Positions 34,177-43,115 of a stretch of 50,528 nt of DNA are shown piece after piece. Each line of letters opens with the position of its first letter. Within the stretch, counting starts at the first letter, position 1. Both the position numbers and the translations under genes were made by a program. Source of the stretch: BRHc4a sp049323915 (GTDB taxonomy: Bacteria; Bacillota; Desulfotomaculia; Desulfotomaculales; Desulfocucumaceae); contig JBMOPC010000103.1 of NCBI GenBank assembly GCA_049323915.1, forward strand, positions 1 through 50,528. Direction: 5' to 3'. The notes beneath the pieces are model-generated. The model ran no database searches. It was given only the letters and a program-made list of their open reading frames with translations, and was not told the origin of the DNA.

Positions 34177-34293
34177 TTACTGAGGTAGGTTGCCGGCATC
34201 TAATATTTCATGCCCTTTGGAAGTCAGCACCAGTCTTAATAACCTTCCGTTTTTTTCATTGTCCTCAACTATGAGAACTCTTGCCATTTTCAT
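34177..34293 (-). pseudogene. Truncated response-regulator receiver (38 codons)
   Basis: A short frame at the operon head reads MKMARVLIVEDNEKNGRLL then RLVLTSKGHEILDAGN before a stop. This is the first beta-alpha-beta of a receiver domain, including the acidic pair ED, but it ends before the phospho-acceptor Asp. GGAG lies 8 bp before the ATG at 34293, so it could still be translated. It is either the remains of a CheY-like gene or a micropeptide. Confidence 0.65.
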
Positions 34294-34320
34294 GACCTCA
34301 CTCCCGGGGCGCAGTAAACT

Positions 34321-34632
34321 ATGAAAATAATTATATATTTGACATATTTCAACAAAAACCTTCCGCTCCGGAACCGGGCGTCAGCATTATTCATAAAAAA
34401 AAGCTCCCGGGGCAATAATATGCCCGAGTGTAAATGGATTATCATGAAATCACCGGGAAAAGAGATCAATATAGAGGGAAAACAGGGCTATTTTTTTGCC
34501 AGGGGCAAAATTTCCGAAGATTCCGTGGTAGCCAACGGAAAGGACACCGCCGCCAAGGAAATGGATATACGGGACAATAAAAACGCCACGGCATTGGCCG
34601 TGGCTGCATTGCTTGATGTACAGAAGTTATAA
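34321..34632 (+). CDS. Hypothetical small protein
   Basis: A plus-strand frame of up to 103 codons lies between the divergent chemosensory operon and the TAXI gene. The part from ATG 34420 (MPECKWIIMKSPGKEINIEG) has protein-like composition and a hydrophobic tail (NATALAVAALLDVQKL). No start has a clear ribosome binding site and the first 33 codons are unlikely. I do not recognise a family. Confidence 0.35.
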   Translation: MKIIIYLTYFNKNLPLRNRASALFIKKSSRGNNMPECKWIIMKSPGKEINIEGKQGYFFARGKISEDSVVANGKDTAAKEMDIRDNKNATALAVAALLDVQKL

Positions 34633-34637
34633 AATGC

Positions 34638-35639
34638 TTATTTCAGAACGCCTTTCTCCTTGTAATACTTCTCGGCTCCCGGGTGCATGGGGATTGATAT
34701 TCCGTTGGTGGCGGTCTGCAGGTTTATGGTCTTCCCTTTTTCGTGGACCTTGGCTATGTCTTCCTTTTTATCTATCATGGTCTTGATCACATTGTAGACC
34801 ATTTCATCCGGCAGGTCGGCCCTCACGCAAAGCGTGGCCAGTGAACCAGTGGTGGTGAAATCTTCGTCAACTCCCTTGTATGTCCCCTTGGGAATAACCA
34901 CCGCGTCGGAGAAGAAGGGATACTTCTGCTTTATCTTCTTGACATTTTCGCCATCGATGGACAGAATCCTGATCTGGTGCTGGGTGCTTATGTCTATAAT
35001 GGCTGAGTTGGGTGCCCCGGCGTCCACCATCACGGCGTCCACCTGATCATCCTTTAAAAGCTCCATGGACGGCCCGAAGGCCAGGTACTGGGGCTTGATA
35101 TCACTCATGGAAAGGCCGTATGACTCCAGTACGGCCTGCATGGCCAGGGGGCTGGAGCTTCCCTGGATGCCCACGGCCACTTTTTTACCCTTCAGGTCGG
35201 CGTAGCTCTTGATGCCGGACTTGGCCTTCACCACGGTCTGAATGGTGTTGGGATAGAGGGAAATAAGGCCCCGGATATTGTCAACCTTTTTATCCTTGAA
35301 CATTTCCTTGCCGTTGTATGCCCAGTCCGCAATCATGGACTCCACAAACCCTATCTCCGACTGCTTTTGGCCCAAAAGCCTGGCGTTTTCAATGGACCCG
35401 CCGGTGGACTCGGCAGTGGCGTTAAGTCCTATGCCAGCCCCGGTCAGAGTTTTGGCTATGGCCGTGCCCAGGGGATAGTAAGTGCCGCTGGTGGCCCCGG
35501 TGGATATGGAAATGTTTTTGGCCTCCTTTTTAGGCTCCGGCTGCTTCTTTTGGTCCCCGCCGCAGCCCGCGGTCACCAGCATAGCCAGCACAAGAGCCGC
35601 TGACAAAGCCAGTCCCAATAACCTACCTTTTTTATTCAC
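34638..35639 (-). CDS. TAXI-family TRAP solute receptor, lipoprotein
   Basis: The 333-residue receptor has a lipoprotein signal with lipobox VTAGC near residues 22-26, then the TAXI core ISISTGATSGTYYPLGTAIA and ESTGGSIENARLL. It is paralogous to the receptor at 5.2-6.2 kb. The start is GTG 35639, preceded by AAGGAGG at 8 nt. The receptor gene follows its permease here, the reverse of the first system. Ligand is unknown; neighbouring genes suggest an amino acid or oxoacid. Confidence 0.93.
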   Translation of the reverse strand: MNKKGRLLGLALSAALVLAMLVTAGCGGDQKKQPEPKKEAKNISISTGATSGTYYPLGTAIAKTLTGAGIGLNATAESTGGSIENARLLGQKQSEIGFVESMIADWAYNGKEMFKDKKVDNIRGLISLYPNTIQTVVKAKSGIKSYADLKGKKVAVGIQGSSSPLAMQAVLESYGLSMSDIKPQYLAFGPSMELLKDDQVDAVMVDAGAPNSAIIDISTQHQIRILSIDGENVKKIKQKYPFFSDAVVIPKGTYKGVDEDFTTTGSLATLCVRADLPDEMVYNVIKTMIDKKEDIAKVHEKGKTINLQTATNGISIPMHPGAEKYYKEKGVLK

Positions 35640-35769
35640 AACAGCAACCTCCTTGTTTCATATAATAGACCCCCCAGGCATTTCTCCAGTCTATCTCTGT
35701 CCTCCTACCCCCCTTCACCTGTATATACGGGATAAAAGAATCCACCTTCCTGAAAAGAAAGCCGAAGGG

Positions 35770-37635
35770 TCAACCGCCGGTAGTGGTCTTATTCCCGGAC
35801 CCCGCACCCTGGCGGATGTACAGCAATATTAAAAGGGCAAGCCCTATAAGGCTGGTTATTTTCTCTGGGAACAGCAGAAGGGCGCCTGTAACAATCAGCA
35901 ATACCCTTTCAAGCCTGGCGCAGGGGCGCCTTAAGTATCCCGAAAAGGCCGCGCTGAAAGCCACCACCGACAAAGCTGAGGCGGCAGTCACCATTACAAC
36001 CTCGGCAGCCGGGGCCTTAAGCAGCAAGGCCGGGAAATATACGAACAGGTATGGTATAAGGAACGCCACTATAACATTCCGTGAGGCTATTATGCCGCTG
36101 GTCATGGGATTGGCCTTGGCTATTCCGGCGGCGGCGTATGCCGCAAGGGCCACCGGGGGCGTTATGTCGGCAAAAACACCGAAATAAAACACGAAGAGGT
36201 GGGCGGTAAGCACTGGTATCCCCAGGGCCACCAGCGCCGGGGCGGCCACCGAGGCCTGCACAATATAATTGGCGGTGGTGGGAAGAGCCATGCCCAGCAC
36301 CAGGGAGGCCAGCATGGTCAGGACCAGTGCCAGCAGTTCCATTCCCCCGGCCAGTTCGCCTATCAGGTTGGAGAATTTAATGCCCAGCCCGGTCATGCTT
36401 ACGACCGATACAATCATTCCGGCGCAGGCGCAGGCAGCCACAATGGACATTGAGGTCAAGCCGGCGTCCCGCAGCGCGTCGATAAAATCCCTGGGCTTCA
36501 TACGGGTGGAAGCTTTGAGCATGCTGGCCAGTATCATGAGCCCTATGCCGATATACGCAGCCCTGGCCGGGCTGTAGCCCAATATCAGGATACTCACCAG
36601 GGCCAGAATAGGCACTATGTATATCCAGCCGTCCCTTAGCACATCTTTGACTTTCGGCACCTCGTCCTCGGGCAGCCCGCTCATATTGGTGCGGCAGGCC
36701 TCAAAGTGGACGTTCATGTATATGCTGAAATAGTACAGAACCGCCGGGATTGCCGCGGCCACAATAATCTGCAGGTATGGTATCTGGGTGAACTCGGACA
36801 TTATAAAGGCGCCGGCCCCCATGATGGGCGGCATGATCTGCCCTCCGGTGGAGGCCCCGGCCTCAACGGCGGCGGCGAACTCCGGCCGGTAGCCCACGCG
36901 CCTCATCAAGGGGATGGTAAAGCTGCCCACGGTGGCCACATTGGCTATGCTGCTGCCTGAAATGGTCCCCATAAGCCCGCTCCCGATAACAGCGATCTTG
37001 GCCGGCCCACCTTTGGACCGCCCGGCCAGGGAAACGGCGAAATTTATAAAGAAATTTCCGCCGCCGCTTTTTTCCAGAAAAGATCCAAACAGCACGAAAA
37101 GAAAAACAATGCTTACCACAACTCCCAGGGGGACGCCGAATATACCCTCGGTGGTAAGATACATCTGGTTAATTATACGGGAGAGATCATAGCCCCGGTG
37201 TCCGAAGGTTCCGGGTATATAGTTTCCGTAGAAGCTGTAAAGCAGAAAGAAGCAGGTTACTATCGGCAGCGGCAGGCCGATGGCCCGGCGGGTGGACTCC
37301 AGCACAAGCAGTATGCACATTCCCCCTAAAACCAAGTCTGTGGTGTTAGGCGCACCCATACGGGCCACCATTTCTTCGAAGTTAACCAGTACATATGCCC
37401 CTGCGGCAAGACCGCACAATGCCAAGGCAATATCACCGAGTCCGGCCCCCGCTCCTTCCTTCTTCCTGAGCGGGTACCTGAGGAAAATGATAAAAAGGCT
37501 GAGCATTAAAACCGCCGCCCGCTGGACCATGGCGGTCATTGGAACGGCAATGGTGGTGACCAGTATGAAAACCGACATCCCCACTGCGGCCAGGGTAACG
37601 GCCAACCTCAATGTTTTGTCCCTATCCACCGGCAT
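35770..37635 (-). CDS. TRAP transporter fused permease, TAXI system
   Basis: The 621-residue polytopic protein is a fused small/large TRAP permease like the one at 3.1-5.1 kb. It shows GSGLMGTISGSSIANVATVG, STGGQIMPPIMGAGAF and LGMALPTTANYIVQ, plus the C-terminal basic tail. It imports the ligand captured by the TAXI receptor encoded immediately downstream. It lies 40 bp after the transaminase gene. Confidence 0.93.
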   Translation of the reverse strand: MPVDRDKTLRLAVTLAAVGMSVFILVTTIAVPMTAMVQRAAVLMLSLFIIFLRYPLRKKEGAGAGLGDIALALCGLAAGAYVLVNFEEMVARMGAPNTTDLVLGGMCILLVLESTRRAIGLPLPIVTCFFLLYSFYGNYIPGTFGHRGYDLSRIINQMYLTTEGIFGVPLGVVVSIVFLFVLFGSFLEKSGGGNFFINFAVSLAGRSKGGPAKIAVIGSGLMGTISGSSIANVATVGSFTIPLMRRVGYRPEFAAAVEAGASTGGQIMPPIMGAGAFIMSEFTQIPYLQIIVAAAIPAVLYYFSIYMNVHFEACRTNMSGLPEDEVPKVKDVLRDGWIYIVPILALVSILILGYSPARAAYIGIGLMILASMLKASTRMKPRDFIDALRDAGLTSMSIVAACACAGMIVSVVSMTGLGIKFSNLIGELAGGMELLALVLTMLASLVLGMALPTTANYIVQASVAAPALVALGIPVLTAHLFVFYFGVFADITPPVALAAYAAAGIAKANPMTSGIIASRNVIVAFLIPYLFVYFPALLLKAPAAEVVMVTAASALSVVAFSAAFSGYLRRPCARLERVLLIVTGALLLFPEKITSLIGLALLILLYIRQGAGSGNKTTTGG

Positions 37636-37675
37636 TCCTCCAAAGTCATGAATGTGATGTATGTAAAGCAGTCAA

Positions 37676-38530
37676 CTAATCATCAGTTAATTGCACATGC
37701 TGCAGGAATGATTCATAAATCTCTTTTGTAACCGGCCCGGGAACTCCTGACCCTATCCTCCGCCCGTCCACTGTAACTATAGGCATTATTTCACTGATTG
37801 TACCGGTCAGGAAAACTTCGTCGGCCCCAAGCAGCTCCCCCAGTATAAAGGGCTTCTCCACCACCTTAAGGCCTTTGCCGAAGCAGATATCCAGTGTGAC
37901 AGCCCGGGTAACGCCCCTCAAAATGCTCTGGTTTGCCGGGTGGGTATACAGCGTATTGTTTTTGACAATGAAAACGTTGGTGCTGCTTCCCTCTGTGACC
38001 ACCCCGTCCTCGCGGACAAACAGCGCTTCCTGGACTCCGGCCCTTGCGGCAGCCTCCTTGGCCATAATGTTTGGCAGAAGGTTCAAAGTCTTGATATGGC
38101 AGTATTTCCACCTTATTTCAGGGTGCGTGATTACGGCCCCGCCCCCCTCCCGCAGTTGCTGCGGTATTTCCGGAGCCTCGCGGACAGTCATCACCAGCAC
38201 CGGCCTGGCCCCGGACGGAAAACCGTGCTGACGGGGAGCCACCCCCCTGGTGATCTGTATGTATACCTGGGCCTGACCAAAGCCGCTTTTCTCCACCAGC
38301 TCACGGACGACTCCCTCTATTTCAGCCCTGGTTTGAGGGATTTCTATTTCAACAGCCCCCGCGCTGGCCCACAGCCTGTCAAGGTGGGCGTTAAGCCCGA
38401 AGGTGCGGCCTCCGTACACGCGGACCACTTCGTATACCCCATCGCCAAACTGGTATCCACGGTCTTCTATGTATATCTTTTTTTCGCCGGGCAAACAAAA
38501 CTCCCCTTCAACATATGCCAAAGGACCCAT
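37676..38530 (-). CDS. dat: Class IV aminotransferase, D-amino-acid transaminase-like
   Basis: The 284-residue PLP enzyme belongs to fold type IV. It has the D-amino-acid transaminase signatures ITRGVAPRQHGFP (about 98-110) and KYCHIKTLNLLPNIMAKEAA, where the Lys before TLN is the PLP lysine, plus EGSSTNVFIV. D-type enzymes move the amino group between D-amino acids and 2-oxoacids; a branched-chain (IlvE) role is the main alternative. It is the first gene of the dat-TRAP-TAXI unit and probably supplies 2-oxoacids to the second Kor complex. Confidence 0.82.
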   Translation of the reverse strand: MGPLAYVEGEFCLPGEKKIYIEDRGYQFGDGVYEVVRVYGGRTFGLNAHLDRLWASAGAVEIEIPQTRAEIEGVVRELVEKSGFGQAQVYIQITRGVAPRQHGFPSGARPVLVMTVREAPEIPQQLREGGGAVITHPEIRWKYCHIKTLNLLPNIMAKEAAARAGVQEALFVREDGVVTEGSSTNVFIVKNNTLYTHPANQSILRGVTRAVTLDICFGKGLKVVEKPFILGELLGADEVFLTGTISEIMPIVTVDGRRIGSGVPGPVTKEIYESFLQHVQLTDD

Positions 38531-38743
38531 TTTTCCGTCTCCTTCGTTTCAGCACCACAAGCCATATTTCACGATACGGACAATGTGTTCATAATATAAT
38601 ATGTTATGGTTAGATTAACATTTCAAGATTTTTGAGTCAAGTTCGAATTCTATCAGTTTTTTGAACATTTTTTTGCATTAATAAAGGGGCTGGGGGCGCC
38701 CCTTCGGACGGTATCGACGTCCTACCCCCCCCCCGTGTATAGA

Positions 38744-38775
38744 TAAAAAAATCCGGGATGAGATCGGTACCCGGA
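38744..38775 (-). terminator. Rho-independent terminator after the second IclR gene
   Basis: On the minus strand TCCGGG and CCCGGA arms surround a 12-base loop and are followed by TTTTTTT. Confidence 0.8.
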
Positions 38776-38811
38776 AAACAAAGGCATTTTTCCTTTTCGC
38801 TACAAAGCTTT

Positions 38812-39579
38812 TCAGCCGGTGTAGCCCATCTGGCGGGACATTTCAAGGGCTGCCCCGGTTACTGCCAATCTGTATGAATCAATATAAGGCTGCCGGACCT
38901 TCATTTCCGGAAAAGAAACCGACAGGGCCGCAGTGATATTGCCCGAGCTGTCTCTTACCGGCGCGGAAATGCATGCGCTGCCTGAATGAAACTCGCCTAC
39001 GCTGAACGAGTAGCCTTTGGCCCTTATCTCTTTTACCAACTCCAACAGCTTTTCCGGGTCGGTGACGGTATGCGGGGCAAAGGGCTTCATCCTGACCCTT
39101 TTCAGATAGGCCTCAATTTGATCGTCGGAGAGGGAAGACAGCAGCATTCTGGAGTCGGCCCCCGCATACAGGGGCGACCTCTGCCCCGGGTCCACCACCG
39201 TCCTTACCGCGTGCAGTCCGGGCAGGGAGGCTATGCACACCCTCTCGTCCCCGTCGATTACGTCTATATACACGGTCTCCTTCAGTTCATCCCGCAGCTT
39301 GTGCAGCACTGGCGCCGCCACATCCATAAGGTTGAACCCGGCCTGAACCACCGTTCCAAGGTAAAGTAGCTTCGGTCCCAGGGAATATTTTTTAGTCACC
39401 TTGTTCTGCCTTAAATAACCCAGACTTTCCAGCGTGGCCACCAGCCTGCTGACAGTGGGCCTGGGCAGGTTCACCCTGCGGCTGAGATCGGAAATTCCCT
39501 GCTCGGAATTGTTGGGCGCAAAGGCTTCCAGTAATGCAAAGGCCCTCTCCAGGGACTGCACGCTTGGTATCTTGCTCAT
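38812..39579 (-). CDS. IclR-family transcriptional regulator
   Basis: The regulator, about 255 residues, has a winged helix (SVQSLERAFALLEAF, GISDLSRRVNLPRPTVSRLV) and an effector domain (TVYIDVIDGDERVCIASLPG, VDPGQRSPLYAGADSRMLLS, HSGSACISAPVRDSSGN). ATG 39579 has GAGG seven bases upstream; ATG 39585 two codons earlier is inside the Shine-Dalgarno stretch. It is divergent from the gdh remnant and upstream of the dat-TRAP unit, with a terminator of its own. Palindromes in the divergent promoter region suggest control of the rightward genes. Confidence 0.92.
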   Translation of the reverse strand: MSKIPSVQSLERAFALLEAFAPNNSEQGISDLSRRVNLPRPTVSRLVATLESLGYLRQNKVTKKYSLGPKLLYLGTVVQAGFNLMDVAAPVLHKLRDELKETVYIDVIDGDERVCIASLPGLHAVRTVVDPGQRSPLYAGADSRMLLSSLSDDQIEAYLKRVRMKPFAPHTVTDPEKLLELVKEIRAKGYSFSVGEFHSGSACISAPVRDSSGNITAALSVSFPEMKVRQPYIDSYRLAVTGAALEMSRQMGYTG

Positions 39580-39651
39580 AAACATCCTCTTGTCTGTTTT
39601 TTGTTTTAAATGCTGTATATATTAGCTGCAAATGACAAAAATTTTTACTAA

Positions 39652-39665
39652 GAAATTATAATTTC
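39652..39665. promoter_or_regulatory. Candidate IclR operator in the divergent promoter region
   Basis: A perfect 14-bp palindrome GAAATTATAATTTC lies midway between the IclR gene and gdh. The half-site TCCGAAAT occurs next to it at about 39666 and again at about 39712. AT-rich palindromes arise easily by chance, so the assignment is tentative. Confidence 0.45.
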
Positions 39666-39770
39666 TCCGAAATTAAATTACAAGTTGTTTAAAAGATAAG
39701 TATTGTTTATTTTCCGAAATCGATCTTGAAAGGGTGTTTCCCTTAAATTATAATTAAGGTGGTGTTCGCA

Positions 39771-40965
39771 TTGCAATATGGTAATTCACATTACGATACA
39801 ATAAATACAGGGGGGCTGCAGGACTCACACTGCAAAGGAAACAGACTCCTTAAGGAAACAATAATTCAGGTCAGGGAGGCAGCCGAAAAGATAGGGATCG
39901 ACCCCGGCTATCTGAAGATACTGATGGAGCCCAAACGGGCCCTCTCGGTTTCCGTTCCCATCAGGATGGATGACGGATCCATAGAGGTCTTCCGGGGCTT
40001 CAGGGTACAGCACTCACTTTCACGGGGGCCGGCCAAGGGAGGTATAAGATACCACCCCGATGTGGACATGGAAGAGGTAACCGCACTGGCCATGCTTATG
40101 ACGTGGAAATGCGCCGTGGTGGACATTCCTTACGGCGGGGCCAAGGGGGGTGTGGTCTGCAACCCCAAGCAGCTCTCGGCAACCGAGCTTGAGCGCCTGA
40201 CCAGGCGCTTCACCAGCGAGATCAGTATAATAATCGGGCCGGAAAAGGACATACCGGCGCCCGATGTCTATACCAACCCCCAGGTGATGGCCTGGATTAT
40301 GGACACTTACAGCATGCACCACGGCTTTTCCGTACCGGCGGTGGTAACGGGCAAGCCCGTAGAAATAGGCGGCTCCCAGGGACGCAACGAGGCCACCGGG
40401 CGGGGCGTTGTCTTCACAATAGAAGAAGCGGCCCCCCTGATGGGAATAAACCTGTCCGAGGCCACTGCTGTGATACAGGGCTACGGCAATGTGGGAAGCG
40501 TGGCGGCGGCGGACCTGGCGGCGCTGGGCTGCAAAATACTGGCTAACCAACCCCGAGCTGATCACTCTGCAGTGCGACATACTTGTCCCATCTGCGCTGG
40601 AAAACCAGATTACCGAAAAGAACGCCCCGCACATAAAGGCCCGCCTGGTGGCCGAGGGCGCCAACGGGCCAACCACGTACGCGGCAGACCGGATGCTGTT
40701 TGAAAGGGGTATTACCGTAATCCCGGATATACTGGCCAACGCCGGAGGAGTGGTGGTCTCCTACTTCGAGTGGGTGCAGGGTCTGCAAAACTTCTACTGG
40801 ACCAGGGAGGAGGTAAACAGCCAGCTCAGGCGCCGGATGGCGGGCAGTTTCCGTGAGGTATACGGAATCAAGGAGTCCCGCGGGGTCAGCATGCGCACGG
40901 CGGCATACATGCTGGCGCTGGACCGGGTGACCCGGGCCATGAAACTCAGGGGGCTTTATCCATAA
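39771..40965 (+). pseudogene. gdhA: Glutamate dehydrogenase with internal deletion and frameshift
   Basis: The first frame carries the catalytic domain of Glu/Leu/Phe/Val dehydrogenases: GPAKGGIRYHPDVDMEEVTA, the catalytic-lysine region PYGGAKGGVVCNP, and the Rossmann start VIQGYGNVGSVAAADLAALG. It breaks off after GCKI at about 40540. The rest continues in another frame as TNPELITLQCDILVPSALEN and runs to the normal C-terminus at 40965. Besides the frameshift, roughly 45 residues expected between these points (the NAD-binding middle) are missing, so function is unlikely. TTG 39771 has AAGGTGGTG at good spacing and is the probable original start. It precedes korA2 by 32 bp. Confidence 0.88.
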
Positions 40966-40997
40966 AAGAAAAAAACATAGCAGGAACGGGTGATAAA

Positions 40998-42122
40998 ATG
41001 TCACGGGAAGTAAGGCTCATGCAGGGTAATCAGGCAATCGCGGAAGGGGCTGTATACGCCGGGGCCAGATTTTACGCCGGCTACCCCATCACTCCCTCTT
41101 CCGAGATAGCCGAGGAATGCTCAAGGATACTGCCGGGGATAGGCGGTATGTACATACAGATGGAGGATGAAATAGCCAGCATTGCCGCCGTGGTGGGAGC
41201 GTCGCTGGCAGGGGCCAAAGCCTTTACAGCCACCAGCGGCCCCGGGTTTTCCCTGATGCAGGAAAACCTTGGCCTGGCCATCATGGGCGAAGTGCCCTGC
41301 GTTATCGTAAACGTGATGCGGTCCGGCCCCAGCACCGGGCTTGCCACCAAGCCGGCCCAGTCGGACGTCATGCAGGTCAGGTGGGGAAGGCACGGCGACC
41401 AGTGCCTCATAGCCCTTTCCCCTTCCTCGGTGGGAGAGTGCTTTCACCTGACGGTACAGGCCTTCAATCTGGCCGAAAAATTCCGGGTGCCCGTGGTGCT
41501 GGCCGCTGACGAAATAGTGGGGCACATGAGAGAGAACTTTGCCTGCCCGGGCCCGGGAGAATTGGAGGTGGCTGAGCGGAAACAGCCCACAGTGACGCCG
41601 GACCGGTATAAGCCTTTCGGGACGGAGGACGGTGACGTCGCCCCCCTGCCGGCCTTCGGCAGCGATTATGTTTTTCACATATCCAGCTCCATGCACGGGC
41701 CAGACGGTTACAGCAACAACAGCCCGGCCAACGCCGCCTCGAAGGTTGCGCGTCTGCACCGCAAAATAGAGGCGCACCGGGATGAAATAGTGATTACCAG
41801 GACCTTTTACACCGATGACGCAGATGTGCTTCTGATTACCTTCGGGGCCACCACCAGGGCAGCCCGGGCGGCGGCCCTGGAAGCGAGGAAAAGCGGCATA
41901 AGGGCCGGGGTTTTGCAGCTGGTCACACTATGGCCTTTTCCTGACGATGAAATAGCCGATCTGGGAGCGCGGGCCAAAACAGTCATAGTGCCCGAAATGA
42001 ACTACAGCGGCCAGGTGGCCGGCGAGGTTCAGCGGGTGCTGGGCCCGGTCGGCATACGGCGGATCAACAGCTACAACGGCCAGTTGATTACCCCGTTAGA
42101 CATACTAAAGGCAATGAAATAA
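40998..42122 (+). CDS. 2-oxoacid:acceptor oxidoreductase alpha subunit (second set)
   Basis: The 374-residue alpha subunit resembles the korA at 10-11 kb: LMQGNQAIAEGAVYAGARF, YAGYPITPSSEIAEECSRI, MEDEIASIAAVVGASLAG, TATSGPGFSLMQE. It pairs with the beta and gamma subunits downstream to oxidise a 2-oxoacid to an acyl-CoA. Specificity (2-oxoglutarate, branched-chain or other) cannot be read. A gap of 156 bp before the beta gene contains short repetitive AGAATNCAGAAT sequence. Confidence 0.92.
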   Translation: MSREVRLMQGNQAIAEGAVYAGARFYAGYPITPSSEIAEECSRILPGIGGMYIQMEDEIASIAAVVGASLAGAKAFTATSGPGFSLMQENLGLAIMGEVPCVIVNVMRSGPSTGLATKPAQSDVMQVRWGRHGDQCLIALSPSSVGECFHLTVQAFNLAEKFRVPVVLAADEIVGHMRENFACPGPGELEVAERKQPTVTPDRYKPFGTEDGDVAPLPAFGSDYVFHISSSMHGPDGYSNNSPANAASKVARLHRKIEAHRDEIVITRTFYTDDADVLLITFGATTRAARAAALEARKSGIRAGVLQLVTLWPFPDDEIADLGARAKTVIVPEMNYSGQVAGEVQRVLGPVGIRRINSYNGQLITPLDILKAMK

Positions 42123-42278
42123 ATATGGCTGACATGAAATTCTTTCCCGTAAGAATACAGAATCCAGAATAATTTACAGCCTGACATATACAGAAGGCAG
42201 GAAGTCTAACCAGTTGCCATAAGATAAGGGCGTCCTTCTTGGAGATTTGATAATTGTATAGCGAAAAGAGGTGTTAGA

Positions 42279-43115
42279 GTGTCTCACGCCACAGGAGCCA
42301 GGTATCTTAAACAGGGAGTGCTGCCCCACATGTGGTGTTCCGGCTGCGGCAACGGAATCGTGCTTTCGGCCATTCTCAGGGCCTTTGAGGAGCTAGGGTA
42401 CGATAACAGGGACACCGTGGTGGCAACCGGCATAGGCTGCTGGGGAAAGGCCGACGACTACCTGGTCACAAACGCGCTTCATGTAACCCACGGCAGGGCC
42501 CTTGCCTTCGCCACCGGAGTAAAGGCGTACAACCCAAAACTGAACGTAGTGGTCCTCATGGGTGACGGCGACAGCGTCACCATCGGCGGCAACCACTTTA
42601 TCCACGCCGCCAGGAGAAACATTGACCTCACCGCCATAGTGGTAAACAACTTCAATTACGGCATGACAGGGGGACAGGTGTCCGGCACCACTCCTCCTGA
42701 CGGCTTTACCAGCACCACAGCGTACGGCAACCCGGAGAGGGACTTTGACATATGCGCCCTTGCCGGAGTGGCCGGGGCCAATTATGTCGCCAGGCAGACG
42801 GTATACCATGGCTGGGAGCTGCAGAACTGCATAAAGGAAGCGTTACGCAAAAAGGGATTCTCACTGGTGGAGGCGATCAGCCCCTGCCCCACCCACTTTG
42901 GCCGCAACAACAAAATGAAAACCGGGCTGGAGATGATAAGGCGGCTCAGGGAAAAAGGTGTGTCGCCCGAAGAGTATAACCGCCTGTCCGGACCGGAAAA
43001 AGAGGACTGTTTCATAATTGGCAAACTGGTTGACCGGGATGCGCCGGACTTTAACACAAGATACGGTGAAATACGGGCCAGGGCAATGGCGTCCGGGAAA
43101 GGAGGCCACGGATGA
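42279..43115 (+). CDS. 2-oxoacid:acceptor oxidoreductase beta (TPP) subunit (second set)
   Basis: The 278-residue beta subunit has MWCSGCGNGIVLSA, GDGDSVTIGGNHFIHAARRN and FNYGMTGGQVSGTTPPDG, the TPP/metal-binding elements. Start is GTG 42279, six bases after GAGGTG. It overlaps the gamma gene by 4 bp. Compared with korB1 the segment around the substrate channel differs (GIGCWGKADDY instead of GIGCSGWIPVY), which may reflect another oxoacid. Confidence 0.92.
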   Translation: MSHATGARYLKQGVLPHMWCSGCGNGIVLSAILRAFEELGYDNRDTVVATGIGCWGKADDYLVTNALHVTHGRALAFATGVKAYNPKLNVVVLMGDGDSVTIGGNHFIHAARRNIDLTAIVVNNFNYGMTGGQVSGTTPPDGFTSTTAYGNPERDFDICALAGVAGANYVARQTVYHGWELQNCIKEALRKKGFSLVEAISPCPTHFGRNNKMKTGLEMIRRLREKGVSPEEYNRLSGPEKEDCFIIGKLVDRDAPDFNTRYGEIRARAMASGKGGHG

